Assembly: GCA_030652345.1 (NCBI GenBank)
Contig: JAUSAU010000086.1
Span: 1-64,000 of the forward strand
Length of the DNA: 64,000 bases
From: Coriobacteriia bacterium
GTDB taxonomy: Bacteria; Actinomycetota; Coriobacteriia; Anaerosomatales; PALSA-660
Direction of reading: 5' to 3'
This document shows, piece after piece, positions 44,262 to 53,480 of the stretch. The first letter of the stretch is position 1. Each line of letters begins with the position of its first letter. The notes beneath the pieces are model-generated. The model searched no databases. It worked only from the letters and a program-made list of their open reading frames with translations, and had not been told where the DNA came from. The position numbers were made by a program, and so were the translations under genes.

Positions 44262-44504
44262 TCAGATATCCTCTGTCAGCGCCCGTTTCCGGGGTGACAT
44301 CCCGGCCCCGGCCAGGAGACGCTCAGCGTGATCCGCCTCCGCAGGCGCGACGCGGAGTGCGATCCCGCACAGGTCACCAAGCTCCTTGGGCGACGGCACA
44401 GGCGTCACGGTCACGTCCGCGCCCTTGAGCACCGACTCGGCGCCCAGCGCCTCATGCACCGAGGCGAACCCGTACACGACCCATGGACGCGGCGCCCGTG
44501 TCAT
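44262..44504 (-). CDS. DUF3343 protein (putative Se/S carrier-like)
   Basis: The 80-residue protein has the DUF3343 pattern (YGFASVHEALGAESVLKGAD, VTVTPVPSPKELGDLCGIAL). The family, often fused or adjacent to YedF/SelD-linked proteins, is described as a putative sulfur or selenium carrier. The single Cys lies in DLCGIAL. Its ATG overlaps the stop of the cysteine-desulfurase-family gene (ATGA). It closes the molybdenum cofactor operon. Confidence 0.75.
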   Translation of the reverse strand: MTRAPRPWVVYGFASVHEALGAESVLKGADVTVTPVPSPKELGDLCGIALRVAPAEADHAERLLAGAGMSPRKRALTEDI

Positions 44505-45682
44505 GCGGTCTCCTTGCGGACCGCATGAAGCGCGGCGTCGATGTCGGCGTCGGTGTTGCCGTGCCCGACGCCGAACCGCAGCGCCCCGGTTGAGAGGGTG
44601 CCCAGCGTGCGATGGGCCCATGGGGCGCAGTGCAGCCCGCTCCGGACGGCGACGCCGTGGCGTCGGTCCAGCACGAACGCGAGTCTGTCGGGATCCATTC
44701 GGTCGGTGACGATCGAGAGCACGGGTACGCTCGCCCGATCCGAGGCGGTGCCGAGCACACGGACACCCGGCGTCTCGAGGAGGCCTTCTTTGAGCCGCGC
44801 GAAGAGTCGCTGTTCCTCCGCCCGCCACGCCTCCCCCCGCTCGAGCAGGAGTCGGGCCGCAGCGGCCAGTCCGGCGATACCCGGCGTGTTGGGAGTCCCG
44901 GCTTCGTAGCGCTCGGGACGGCCGGTCGGCTGACCCGCGTCCTCACTCGACCCGCCCCCGGTCCCGCCCTCCAGGAGTTGCCGCGCTTCGATACCCGGTC
45001 GCAGATAGAGCAGCCCGACGCCCTGCGGCCCGAGGAGCCCCTTGTGACCGGAGGCGACGTACGCGTCCACCCCGAGGGACGGGAGGTCGACGGACAGGTG
45101 ACCCGCTCCCTGTGCGCCGTCGACGAGCAGCAGCGCACCGTTCTCGTGAGCGATGTCGGCCAGATCCGGTATCGGCTGGACGGCACCCGTGATGTTGCTC
45201 GCATGCTGGCACACGACCGCCCGCGTGGGCCCGGCGAGCACAGCGGCCTCGACATCAGCCGCGTCGACGAGGCCATCAGGTCCCGCCTGGACGACCACGA
45301 CGCGCACCCCGCGCTCGGCGAGCACGTGGAGGGGACGCGTGATCGCGTTGTGCTCCATCGATGAGACCACGACGCGGTCTCCCGGCTCGAGCAGTCCCTT
45401 CAGCATGAGGTTGCAGCCCTCGGTGCAGCCGGACAGGAAGGCCACGTCCGCGGAGTCGGGCACGCCGAACAGTTCGGCGCACGCACGGCGGGAATCGAAT
45501 ACGAGTCGTGATGCGGCCAGCGCCATCGCGTAGGCGCCGCGTCCAGGATTCGCCCCGCGGACACCCATCGCGTCGATCACCGCATCGAGGACCTGCTGAG
45601 GCTTCGGCCACGACGTCGCGGCGTGATCGAGATAGATGGTCCGGGAGCGGCTCGATGAGCGGGAAGGTGCGGGCTCAGTCAT
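44501..45682 (-). CDS. cysteine desulfurase-family PLP enzyme (EF2568-like)
   Basis: The 393-residue class V aminotransferase fold has the PLP-binding region (LVDGAQGAGH, catalytic Lys in SGHKGLLGPQG) and an active-site-loop Cys in SGLHCAPWAHR. It resembles the cysteine desulfurase subfamily that clusters with DUF3343 and selenium-dependent molybdenum hydroxylase genes. Likely reactions are release of sulfur from cysteine or selenium from selenocysteine. In this operon it could feed persulfide to the FdhD domain for cofactor sulfuration, or supply selenium for the two selenoproteins. It overlaps mogA by 8 nt. Confidence 0.82.
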   Translation of the reverse strand: MTEPAPSRSSSRSRTIYLDHAATSWPKPQQVLDAVIDAMGVRGANPGRGAYAMALAASRLVFDSRRACAELFGVPDSADVAFLSGCTEGCNLMLKGLLEPGDRVVVSSMEHNAITRPLHVLAERGVRVVVVQAGPDGLVDAADVEAAVLAGPTRAVVCQHASNITGAVQPIPDLADIAHENGALLLVDGAQGAGHLSVDLPSLGVDAYVASGHKGLLGPQGVGLLYLRPGIEARQLLEGGTGGGSSEDAGQPTGRPERYEAGTPNTPGIAGLAAAARLLLERGEAWRAEEQRLFARLKEGLLETPGVRVLGTASDRASVPVLSIVTDRMDPDRLAFVLDRRHGVAVRSGLHCAPWAHRTLGTLSTGALRFGVGHGNTDADIDAALHAVRKETA

Positions 45683-46160
45683 GCCCGCCGCCGCCGATCA
45701 TCTTGACGGCATGCTCCAACTGGTCGACGACGAACGAGAACGACTCGCGAACCGCCTTCTCGCTCCCCGGAAGGTTGATGATCAGCGTGTGGCCGCGAAG
45801 TCCGCAGACACCGCGAGCCAGCATCGCCCGTGGTGTGACCATCATGCTCTGTGCACGGATGTGCTCCGCGATGCCCGGGGCGAGCCGCTCGCACGCCGCG
45901 ATGGTCGCCTCCGGAGTGACGTCACGGGGGCCGAAACCGGTCCCACCGGTCGTCAGGATGACATCGGCCCCGTCCAGGTCCGCCATCTCGATGAGGGATG
46001 CCGTGAGCGACTCGCGGTCATCCGGGCACACGTGGTAGTTGCACACGGACCACCCGCGGGCCTCGACGAGCTCGGTCAGCGCGCGGCCGGAGAGGTCGTC
46101 CCGCTCACCCTTGGCACACGAGTCGGACGAGGTCACGATCGCGAAGCGCAACTCGCTCAT
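45675..46160 (-). CDS. mogA: molybdopterin adenylyltransferase (MogA/MoaB family)
   Basis: The 161-residue protein from ATG 46160 (GGGGAG upstream) has the MoCF fold with TTGGTGFGPRDVTPEAT and NLPGS. It adenylylates molybdopterin before metal insertion by MoeA. It lies in the operon after the MOSC gene (2-nt gap). Confidence 0.9.
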   Translation of the reverse strand: MSELRFAIVTSSDSCAKGERDDLSGRALTELVEARGWSVCNYHVCPDDRESLTASLIEMADLDGADVILTTGGTGFGPRDVTPEATIAACERLAPGIAEHIRAQSMMVTPRAMLARGVCGLRGHTLIINLPGSEKAVRESFSFVVDQLEHAVKMIGGGGHD

Positions 46161-46162
46161 CG

Positions 46163-46753
46163 TCACTCCCCGGTCCGGTTCTCGAGCCGTGCCGTGACGC
46201 TCGCGGGAGCACACGCCTCGCCCGACTCGGCGGCTTCCCGCGCCTTCTCGGCCTCGAACTCGGCGATGGCCTCCGCAGGAGTGCGGTCGCAGGTCCCGTC
46301 ACCGAGCGACACGACCTCCACGCCGTCGCCGACCTTCACAGCGCCGGCGGTCCTGACGACCGCGAAGAGTCCCTCGCGCGGCATCACGCAGTCGCCGGCC
46401 TGATAGAAGATCGCGCACTTCGTGTGGCAGACCTTGCCGATCTGACTGATCTCGACGACGGCATCGGAACCGATGCGCACGACGCTTCCCACGGGAAGGG
46501 CCAGGAGATCGATGCCGGCGGTCGTGATGTTCTCGGCGAAATCACCAGGGCCCACATCCAGGCCTTTGGCGACCATGGACTCTATCGACTCGAGAGCGAG
46601 CAGGGACACCTGGCGGTGCCAGTCGCCCGCGTGAGCGTCGCCTTCGAATCCGCGGTCGAGGACGAGCATCCCCTCCGTACCCGCGGTCTTGCGGACGGTC
46701 TTCTTCTCGCTCAGATTGACCGAAACGACCCTTCCGGGTCCGGGGAACGTCAT
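46163..46753 (-). CDS. MOSC domain protein
   Basis: The 196-residue protein from ATG 46753 (AGGAG upstream, ATGA overlap with moaC) has the MOSC signature ([28 protein letters not shown], and the conserved Cys region [17 protein letters not shown]). MOSC proteins bind the molybdenum cofactor or transfer sulfur to it. It has a Glu/Ala-rich C-terminal tail of about 40 residues. Confidence 0.85.
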   Translation of the reverse strand: MTFPGPGRVVSVNLSEKKTVRKTAGTEGMLVLDRGFEGDAHAGDWHRQVSLLALESIESMVAKGLDVGPGDFAENITTAGIDLLALPVGSVVRIGSDAVVEISQIGKVCHTKCAIFYQAGDCVMPREGLFAVVRTAGAVKVGDGVEVVSLGDGTCDRTPAEAIAEFEAEKAREAAESGEACAPASVTARLENRTGE

Positions 46754-47238
46754 GCGGACTCCTCTTCGCGGGTCCAGCGGCCCGACTTGCCACCCTCTTT
46801 GAGCAGCAGCCCGAGACCATCGATCGTCATGCCGCGGTCGACCGCCTTGCACATATCATACAGGGTCAGAGCGGCCACCCCGGCCGCCGCAAGCGCTTCC
46901 ATCTCGACCCCCGTCTTGCCGTCCGTCTCCGCCTCGGCGGTGATGCGGACACCCTCGGGGACCGGCTCGAGATCCACGCTCGCGTGGGTCAGCGAGAGCG
47001 GGTGACACAGCGGGATGAGGTCGCTCGTCCGCTTGGCGGCCATGATGCCCGCGACACGAGCCACCGCGAGGACATCGCCTTTGGCGGCGCGGCCCTCGAG
47101 GATCATCGCGAGCGTCTCGGGGCGCATGCGCACGAGCGCGCCCGCTACCGCACGCCGGTGCGATACGGTCTTGTCGGCCACGTCGACCATGTGCGCGTTG
47201 CCTCGTTCGTCGACGTGGGTGAGCCTGTCGTCCGACAT
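46750..47238 (-). CDS. moaC: cyclic pyranopterin monophosphate synthase MoaC
   Basis: The 162-residue protein has MoaC motifs (AARVAGI-like [44 protein letters not shown]). It acts after MoaA in the first step of cofactor biosynthesis. It starts 4 nt after the moaA stop. Confidence 0.93.
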   Translation of the reverse strand: MSDDRLTHVDERGNAHMVDVADKTVSHRRAVAGALVRMRPETLAMILEGRAAKGDVLAVARVAGIMAAKRTSDLIPLCHPLSLTHASVDLEPVPEGVRITAEAETDGKTGVEMEALAAAGVAALTLYDMCKAVDRGMTIDGLGLLLKEGGKSGRWTREEESA

Positions 47239-47242
47239 GGGG

Positions 47243-48286
47243 TCAGCCTCCGATCTGTGACATGCGCCGCAGGGTGCCGATCCGCATGTTGTGCGACTCG
47301 GGCTTGGATGCGAGCGCGGTCAGGATGAGCTCGCGCACGTCGTCATCCGATCCGCCGCGCAGGACCGCACGGGCATCGAGCTCCTCATCGGAGAAGAGGC
47401 AGGTGCGTAGCTTGCCGTCCGCCGTCAGCCGCAGTCGGTTGCACTCACCGCAGAAGTGGTGCGACAGCGGGCTGATGACGCCGAGCGTACCCTGCGCTCC
47501 GGCGAAACGATAGTAGCGCGCCGGGCCCCAGCCTCCCGGGGCGGAGTCCTTCTGGACGGGCTCGAGGGTGCCGAGACCCGCAGCGGCGCCCTCGACCATC
47601 AGCCGCGCGAGGATCTCGTCGCTCGGCACGTGGTCGGCCTCGGTCCACGCGCCCGCACCGGCGCCCGTATCGGAACTGCACGCGCCACCGGGCACGGGCT
47701 CGTCATCCCCGCCGACCGGCATGTACTCGATGAACCGTATGTGGACCGGGCGGTCCAGGGTCATGCGGGCGAAGGAGACGAGGTCCTGTTCGAGCGACCG
47801 TACGACGACGACGTTGACCTTCACCGGGCGCATGCCGACGGCGAACGCGGCGTCGATGCCGGCGAGCGTGTCGGACAGCCGGCCCCCGCGTGTGATGCTC
47901 TCGAAGACATCCGGATCGAGAGAGTCGAGCGAAATGTTCACGCGCTCGAGACCAGCCGCCATGAGGTCGCCGGCCAGCTTCGGGAGCAGCGTGCCGTTCG
48001 TCGTCAGAGCGATGGCCTCGATGCCCGTCAGGGCGCGCAGACGGGAGATGTGCTCGACGATCCCCTTGCGCACCAGCGGCTCGCCGCCGGTCAGGCGGAT
48101 CTTGCTGATCCCCTCCCGGACCGCCACGGCCGCGAATCGCTCGATCTCCTCGAAGGTCAGCACCTCGGCGGGATCGCGCCACGGCACGCCCTCCTCGGGC
48201 ATGCAGTAGACGCATCGCAGGTTGCAGCGGTCGGTGACCGAGATGCGGAGATAGTCGATACGGCGGCCGAACGAGTCGGTGCCCAT
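47243..48286 (-). CDS. moaA: GTP 3',8-cyclase MoaA (radical SAM)
   Basis: The 347-residue protein has the radical SAM cluster (CNLRCVYC), SAM motifs (TGGEPLVR), the C-terminal [4Fe-4S] ligands (CGECNRLRL...RTC) and the functionally important terminal Gly-Gly. An insertion of about 20 residues ([20 protein letters not shown]) precedes the C-terminal cluster. Its start overlaps the mobB stop. Confidence 0.95.
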   Translation of the reverse strand: MGTDSFGRRIDYLRISVTDRCNLRCVYCMPEEGVPWRDPAEVLTFEEIERFAAVAVREGISKIRLTGGEPLVRKGIVEHISRLRALTGIEAIALTTNGTLLPKLAGDLMAAGLERVNISLDSLDPDVFESITRGGRLSDTLAGIDAAFAVGMRPVKVNVVVVRSLEQDLVSFARMTLDRPVHIRFIEYMPVGGDDEPVPGGACSSDTGAGAGAWTEADHVPSDEILARLMVEGAAAGLGTLEPVQKDSAPGGWGPARYYRFAGAQGTLGVISPLSHHFCGECNRLRLTADGKLRTCLFSDEELDARAVLRGGSDDDVRELILTALASKPESHNMRIGTLRRMSQIGG

Positions 48287-48801
48287 CAGCGCCCTCCCTG
48301 CAGGAACGTCATCGCGATGAGGTCGGCGATGCCGACGTGGTCGTCGAGGGCGAACCGGGGAACACCGGCGGGCGCGAGGTCGTCGTTGTCGGTGACGAGA
48401 GCGAAGAGCTCGGTCGGGGCGGAGATCAGCTCGTCGGAGCGTGCCCGACGGGAGACCTCGATGCGGACATCGCCCGCCCGCTTGAACCCCTCGGTCAGCA
48501 GGATATCCGCGTCGCCGGCGGCGTCGACGAGCTGCTCGAGCGAGCGCTCCTCCTCCACCCGGCGCACCACGACGAACTGCGACGGGGACGAGATCATCGT
48601 GGTCGCGGCGCCGGCGCGCGCGTGGCGCCAGGAATCCTTGCCCGGCTGGTCGACGTCGACCTCGTGGACATGGTGCTTCACGGTCGCGACGAGGTGACCG
48701 CGTGCGCCGAGTTCGCGGATGAGGCCTTCCATGAGAGTGGTCTTGCCCGAGTCCGACTTGCCGACCACGGAGACCACCGGGATGCGATACGTGCGTGCCA
48801 C
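48286..48801 (-). CDS. mobB: molybdopterin-guanine dinucleotide biosynthesis protein MobB
   Basis: The 171-residue P-loop GTPase has Walker A GKSDSGKTTL, VKHH and LLTEGFK. It assists MobA in forming the bis-MGD cofactor needed by formate dehydrogenase. It begins with GTG, GGGAG upstream. Confidence 0.9.
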   Translation of the reverse strand: MARTYRIPVVSVVGKSDSGKTTLMEGLIRELGARGHLVATVKHHVHEVDVDQPGKDSWRHARAGAATTMISSPSQFVVVRRVEEERSLEQLVDAAGDADILLTEGFKRAGDVRIEVSRRARSDELISAPTELFALVTDNDDLAPAGVPRFALDDHVGIADLIAMTFLQGGR

Positions 48802-48860
48802 GTCGTCGAGACTCCCTGCGTGGTTGCGGCGGGTGCCGGCCCGCCGGCGACTCGGGTGTG

Positions 48861-49073
48861 CTAGAAGCAGCCCAGGTCGCAGTTGTGGACGCGGACGCCC
48901 GCCATGTCGGCGGCCGTCCCCGCTACCTTGTACGGGATGCCGGTGTCCTCAGCGAACTTGCGCAGGACCGGGCATGTGACCTTGCCATCGACGGCCTTGG
49001 CCCGGATCGCATCCTTCAGCTCGTCGGTGACCTGAGCGACCCAGCGCTCGTCGTGTTCTTTCGGCTTGCTCAT
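48861..49073 (-). CDS. conserved small protein ending in NCDLGCF
   Basis: The 70-residue protein begins with an ATG overlapping the moeA stop (ATGA). It is helical (WVAQVTDELKDAIRAKAVDG), has one mid-chain Cys (KVTCPVLRKFAED), and ends with CDLGCF. Similar short proteins with a CxLGCF terminus occur next to mobB/moeA in other anaerobes (from memory). The three cysteines could bind a metal or carry sulfur. The function is unknown. Confidence 0.65.
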   Translation of the reverse strand: MSKPKEHDERWVAQVTDELKDAIRAKAVDGKVTCPVLRKFAEDTGIPYKVAGTAADMAGVRVHNCDLGCF

Positions 49074-50323
49074 GGCGTTCCCTCTTCCTGATCGAGGCGG
49101 ATGCACTCCACGACACTCCCCGCGGCGAAGAACGATTCGCCCTGCGGGAGCGAGATGAGGCAGTTGGCGCGGTGCATGGCGGTCAGCATCGCGGAGGACT
49201 GGCGCCCGGACAGCCGCGCGCTGTAGGCGAGCGCTCCGGACGACGAAGCCGCGCGCTCGACGACTCCGCGCAGGAAGTAGCGGCGATCCGCCTTCTTCTT
49301 GACGTCTTCAGCGAGCACGGCGGGGACGCGCGGACGATCGAGAGCGGTGAACCCGCGCATCTTGCGGATCGCGGGCCGCACGAACAACTCGAACCCCACC
49401 ATGGTCGAGGTCGGGTTGCCGGGAAGGCCGAAGAACGGCGTTCCCCCGATCGTCCCGTAGGTCTGCGGCGCGCCCGGGCGCATCGCGACCTTCCAGAAGT
49501 CCATCTCCCCGATCTGCTCCAGCACGTCCTTGACGACGTCGAAATCGCCCATCGAGACGCCGCCGGTGGTGACCATGAGATCGAACTCCGGGGCGCGTGA
49601 CAGGATCGCCCGCGTGTCGGCTTCGTTGTCACGCGCGATCCCGAGCAGGTGCGGGATACCTCCGGCCGCCTCGACCTGGGCGGCGAGGGAGTACGAGTTC
49701 GAATTGCGGATCTGGCCCGGACCGGGCGTGTCGGTGATCCCGACCAGCTCATCCCCGGTCGAGACGATGGCCACGCGAGGCCTTCGGTAGACGGCGACGC
49801 GGGCGAAGCCCAGTGCCGCCATGAGCCCGGCCGACGCCGGGTTGACGACCTCTCCCGCGGTCAGCACGACATCGCCGACCCGCACGTCCTCGCCTTTGAG
49901 CCGGATGTGGTCGCCGAGCGTCGCGGGTCGTTTGATCGCGACCGTCCCGCCGGTGCTCCCGCCGTTCTCGAGCCCTTCCGTGACCTCGACCATGACGATC
50001 GCGTCCGCGCCGGAGGGCACGGGCGCACCGGTCATGATACGACTGGCCTGCCCTGCTCCGACGCTGATGCGCGAGACCACGCCGGCCGCGATGTGGTCCA
50101 CGACGTCCAGCACGACCGGCGAACCCTCGCCGGCGCCGACGGTGTCCGCCGCTCGCACGGCGTAGCCGTCCATGGCCGAATTGTCGAACGGCGCCACGTC
50201 GATGTCGGATACGACGTCGCTAGCGAGGACGCACCCCACGGACTCGAGGACGCCGGCCTGCTCGGCATCGAGGCGCGCGATGCGCGCGAGGACCTTCTTA
50301 CGTGCCTGCTCGACCGTCAGCAC
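49070..50323 (-). CDS. moeA: molybdopterin molybdenumtransferase MoeA
   Basis: A GTG at 50323 follows the mobA-fdhD stop by 4 nt and gives 417 residues. The domains of MoeA are present (FDNSAMDGYAVRA, TTGGVSMGDFD, FGLPGNPTSTMVGFE). It inserts molybdate or tungstate into adenylylated molybdopterin. The longer open frame to 50455 is a non-family extension into the previous gene. Confidence 0.92.
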   Translation of the reverse strand: MLTVEQARKKVLARIARLDAEQAGVLESVGCVLASDVVSDIDVAPFDNSAMDGYAVRAADTVGAGEGSPVVLDVVDHIAAGVVSRISVGAGQASRIMTGAPVPSGADAIVMVEVTEGLENGGSTGGTVAIKRPATLGDHIRLKGEDVRVGDVVLTAGEVVNPASAGLMAALGFARVAVYRRPRVAIVSTGDELVGITDTPGPGQIRNSNSYSLAAQVEAAGGIPHLLGIARDNEADTRAILSRAPEFDLMVTTGGVSMGDFDVVKDVLEQIGEMDFWKVAMRPGAPQTYGTIGGTPFFGLPGNPTSTMVGFELFVRPAIRKMRGFTALDRPRVPAVLAEDVKKKADRRYFLRGVVERAASSSGALAYSARLSGRQSSAMLTAMHRANCLISLPQGESFFAAGSVVECIRLDQEEGTP

Positions 50324-50327
50324 CTGC

Positions 50328-51731
50328 TCACGACTCCCTGTCGACGACGACGCGCTCCGGATGTGTGTAGACGACCATGCCGCCTCCGCGGGCGTACCCG
50401 ACGACGGCGATGCCGAGCCCTGCGGCGATCTCTGCCGCGAGATCCGTGACGGCACTCTTGCTCACGACCAGCGGGACTCGCGCCTTCGCGGCCTTGACGG
50501 CCATCTCGTACGAGATGCGACCCGTCGAGAGCAGGACCGCGTCGGTCGTGGACACCCGATCGAGCCATGCCCGACCGAGGAGTTTGTCCACGGCGTTATG
50601 TCGCCCGACATCCTCACGCACGTAGGCGACCTCGCCCTCGCGGGCCAGCGCGCACGCCTGCATACCACCAGTATCGCGATACTTCTGGGCGAGGCGGTTC
50701 ATCACCTGCATCCATTCGTGCAGCACATCCGCTGCCACCGCGAAGTCGCTCTCGACAGGCGCGAGGTCGCGAGCGTGGCCGACGGAGGCGAACGTCACGC
50801 CCTTCCCGCATCCCGAGGTGATGTAGCGGCGGCGGTAGGTGAGCTCGTCGGGCACCTCTTCGGCGGTCTCGACGTAGATGAGGCCACGCTTGTGGTCCGC
50901 GTCGATCGACTTGAGCGCGTCGCGGTCGACGAGCAGCCCCTCGGAGACGAGGAACCCTGCGGCGAGCTCCTCCAGATCGTCCGGCGTGGCCTGCATCGTC
51001 GCGACCTCGACGTCGTTCATGTGCACCGTGATGGCCCGCTCGATCGGCATGCGGCCGTCGTGACGGTCGACCGCGCGCACGACGACCGCCTTCACGGCGG
51101 AGGCGTCCTCTCCCGGCCCGGACTCGCGCACCTCAGCCAGATCGTCCGGGGTGTTGACGTTGACGAGGCTGCGCAGGCCGGGATCCGCGAGCCGAAGCGA
51201 TTCGACGGGCACCTCTACCACGCGCAGCTCGGGGAACATCGCGACCAGGCGGCGGCGACCCGACTCGAGCACGCGCCGCGCCGCGGGCAGACAGTCGCGG
51301 TGGTAGAGCGCCAGCAGCGGCTCAGGCCCCTTGTCGGTGAGCGGGATGACGACCTGAGCGTCGCCGCGTGCATCCCAGAGGGCGAGGATGAGATCCGGCT
51401 CCAGCCAGGGCATGTCGGCGGCGACGGCGAGCACCCAGTCGTCGGGTGCGTCCTTGAGCGCGGTGACGAGGCCTCCGAGCGGACCCTGATACGGGACCTC
51501 GTCGACCAGGACCGGGACACCGACGGCCAGGCCCGCCTCGCCGGCCTGCTCCGGCCGGTTCGTCACGATGACCGTGTGGGCGCACACGCTGCTCACGGCA
51601 TCGACCACGCGAGCCAGGAGCGTCTCGCCGTCGACAGGCAAGAGCGTCTTGTCCACACCCATGCGCATCGAGCGCCCGCCGGCCATGACGGCTGCGGTCA
51701 CCGGGATGCGTATCGCGTCGTTCGGGGTCAT
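50328..51731 (-). CDS. MobA-FdhD fusion: Mo-cofactor guanylyltransferase and FDH sulfurtransferase
   Basis: The 467-residue protein starts at ATG 51731 (GGAAGGG upstream). Residues 1 to about 200 are MobA (AAVMAGGRSMRMGVDKTLLP, AADMPWL, NVNTPDDL), which attaches GMP to make bis-MGD. Residues about 220-467 are FdhD (PIERAITVHMNDV, VREDVGRHNAVDKLLG, LSTGRISYEMAVK), which transfers sulfur from a cysteine desulfurase to the cofactor of formate dehydrogenase. The FdhD cysteine loop reads TSGCGKG, so only the first of the two E. coli CXXC cysteines remains. It heads the cofactor operon. Confidence 0.9.
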   Translation of the reverse strand: MTPNDAIRIPVTAAVMAGGRSMRMGVDKTLLPVDGETLLARVVDAVSSVCAHTVIVTNRPEQAGEAGLAVGVPVLVDEVPYQGPLGGLVTALKDAPDDWVLAVAADMPWLEPDLILALWDARGDAQVVIPLTDKGPEPLLALYHRDCLPAARRVLESGRRRLVAMFPELRVVEVPVESLRLADPGLRSLVNVNTPDDLAEVRESGPGEDASAVKAVVVRAVDRHDGRMPIERAITVHMNDVEVATMQATPDDLEELAAGFLVSEGLLVDRDALKSIDADHKRGLIYVETAEEVPDELTYRRRYITSGCGKGVTFASVGHARDLAPVESDFAVAADVLHEWMQVMNRLAQKYRDTGGMQACALAREGEVAYVREDVGRHNAVDKLLGRAWLDRVSTTDAVLLSTGRISYEMAVKAAKARVPLVVSKSAVTDLAAEIAAGLGIAVVGYARGGGMVVYTHPERVVVDRES

Positions 51732-51791
51732 GCTCGCCCTTCCTCGGCGTTCGCTGCACCGTATGCTACCGCGCAACGGCAGACCGCGGGC

Positions 51792-51814
51792 ACGCCGCCT
51801 TCGCCGAGCGGCGT
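51792..51814 (-). terminator. hairpin at the end of the tupB1 gene
   Basis: ACGCCGC/GCGGCGT (7 bp, 9-nt loop) overlaps the tupB1 stop and precedes the cofactor operon by about 60 bp. There is no T-run. Confidence 0.35.
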
Positions 51815-52518
51815 CACAGTTCGTGCACGGTTCCGGTCTGCTGCAGCGTGGTGAGAGCGGCGTTGGCGACCATGGCGATCCCGATCAGGATCATCGCCCA
51901 CGCCATCGCGAGTCCGAACTCCCCGCGTCGTACATTGAACAGGATGGCGGTCGTCATGACACGGGTCGAGCCTTCGATGTTGCCGCCGACGATCTGGACG
52001 GCGCCGACCTCGGAGATGATACCGCCGAATCCCGCGATCACCGCCGCCATCACACCTCGACGCGCCTCCTTGATCACAGCGAAGGTCTCCTGATACCTGG
52101 ATGCTCCGAGTGCCCGGACCTGCAAGCGCAGGTCACGCGGGACGCTCGCGATTGCGGCGGTGGTGACGCCTGCGACCAGCGGAGCAGCGAGGATGACCTG
52201 CGCGATCACCATCGACTGCGGTGTGAAGAGCAGCTCCAGTACGCCGAGCGGGCCCGTCCGCGAAAGCGCCATGTAGGTGAACAGGCCGATGACGACCGGA
52301 GGGAACCCCATCGCGGTGTTCACCAGCAGGATGATGGCGTTGCGGCCCGCGAAGCGGCTCAGGCCGAGCGCGTAGCCGACCGGTATGCCGATGCACGTGG
52401 CGATCAGCGTGGCGGTCCCGGAGACCGCGAGCGAGAGCCGGATGACGGGCCACACATCGGACGAGCCGCCGAAGAGCAGCGCGAACGCATCCACGATCGC
52501 GGTCCAGTAGATGACCAT
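51814..52518 (-). CDS. tupB: tungstate ABC transporter permease (copy 1)
   Basis: The 234-residue permease has five to six helices and the TupB/ModB-like loop (RALGASRYQETFAVIKEARR). It is about 70 % similar by eye to the second copy at 54.8 kb. It lacks its own ATPase gene, so it probably uses the TupC encoded at 53.7 kb. Confidence 0.88.
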   Translation of the reverse strand: MVIYWTAIVDAFALLFGGSSDVWPVIRLSLAVSGTATLIATCIGIPVGYALGLSRFAGRNAIILLVNTAMGFPPVVIGLFTYMALSRTGPLGVLELLFTPQSMVIAQVILAAPLVAGVTTAAIASVPRDLRLQVRALGASRYQETFAVIKEARRGVMAAVIAGFGGIISEVGAVQIVGGNIEGSTRVMTTAILFNVRRGEFGLAMAWAMILIGIAMVANAALTTLQQTGTVHEL

Positions 52519-52546
52519 GACGCCGCCCCCGATCCTATGGAAGCCG

Positions 52547-52581
52547 CGAGCCGGTCGGCATCCGCAGCGCCGCCCGGCTCG
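52547..52581 (-). promoter_or_regulatory. hairpin between tupA1 and tupB1
   Basis: CGAGCCGG (52547-52554) and CCGGCTCG (52574-52581) form an 8-bp stem in the 78-nt gap. It probably lowers or stabilises expression of the binding protein relative to the permease. Confidence 0.45.
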
Positions 52582-52596
52582 TGACCTCGAGCAGTA

Positions 52597-53475
52597 CTAC
52601 TTCGCAGAGCCCGCATCGGGCACGAATATCTGCTGTCCGTACGTAGCGACGCCAAAATCGCCGATGACCTTCTGGCCATCCGGGCCGACGACCCAATCCG
52701 AGAACGCCGTGGCGCCCTCAGGGTTCTTGGCACCGATGACCACGATCACGCTGTAGGGATTGAACAGCTTCTTGTCGCCCTCCACGAGCAGGACGAGATC
52801 GGGGTTGCTCTTCGTGCTGGTCAACCACGTGGCGCGATCGACGATGGTGTAGCCCTTCTTCTCGTTGGCGAGCTTGAGCGTCTCGCCCATGCCCTGCCCG
52901 ATGGAGAGGTACCAGGCGCCCTTCGGCTCGACGGTGGCCGATGCCCAGATGGACTTCTCCTTGTTGTGCGTGCCGGAGTCGTCCCCGCGTGAGACGAACG
53001 TCGCCCGTGCGGCAGCGATCATGGCGAAGGCGTCTGCGGCCTTGGCACCGCCCTTGATCCCGGCCGGGTCGGAAGCCGGACCGACGATCACGAAATCGTT
53101 GTACATGACAGGCTTGCGGGGCTCCCCGAAGCCGGAGGCCACGAAGCTCTTCTCAGCGGCCGGGCTATGGACGAGCAGGACGTCAGCGTCCTTCTTCTCG
53201 CCCAGCTTCATGGCTTCTCCTGAGCCGACGGCGATGACCTTGACCTTGTATGACGGATTCGCCTTCTCGAAAGCCGGGATGAGGACGTCGAAGAGGCCCG
53301 AATCCTGCGTGGATGTCGTCGACGCCAGGATGACGTCGGTGGTCTTCTGCACCTCGGTCGAGCCCGTCGTCGGCCCGGACGGGGCCGAACAAGCGGCCAA
53401 AGCGGCCACCAGCAATGCGGCCAAAGCGAGCGTGAGCACCCGCCGCGTCAGCGGCGGAAGAGTGAATCGGCGCAT
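52597..53475 (-). CDS. tupA: tungstate-binding lipoprotein (copy 1)
   Basis: The 292-residue protein has a lipobox (LVAALAACSAP) and the TupA signature TTSTQDSGLFDVLIPAFE. Further conserved segments are DVLLVHSPAAE, VMYNDFVIVGP and the SRGDDSGTHNKE oxyanion site. It captures tungstate (possibly molybdate) outside the cell. The ATG is preceded by GGAAAGGGG, which is also the 3' part of the conserved leader RNA. Confidence 0.92.
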   Translation of the reverse strand: MRRFTLPPLTRRVLTLALAALLVAALAACSAPSGPTTGSTEVQKTTDVILASTTSTQDSGLFDVLIPAFEKANPSYKVKVIAVGSGEAMKLGEKKDADVLLVHSPAAEKSFVASGFGEPRKPVMYNDFVIVGPASDPAGIKGGAKAADAFAMIAAARATFVSRGDDSGTHNKEKSIWASATVEPKGAWYLSIGQGMGETLKLANEKKGYTIVDRATWLTSTKSNPDLVLLVEGDKKLFNPYSVIVVIGAKNPEGATAFSDWVVGPDGQKVIGDFGVATYGQQIFVPDAGSAK

Positions 53476-53480
53476 GATGT

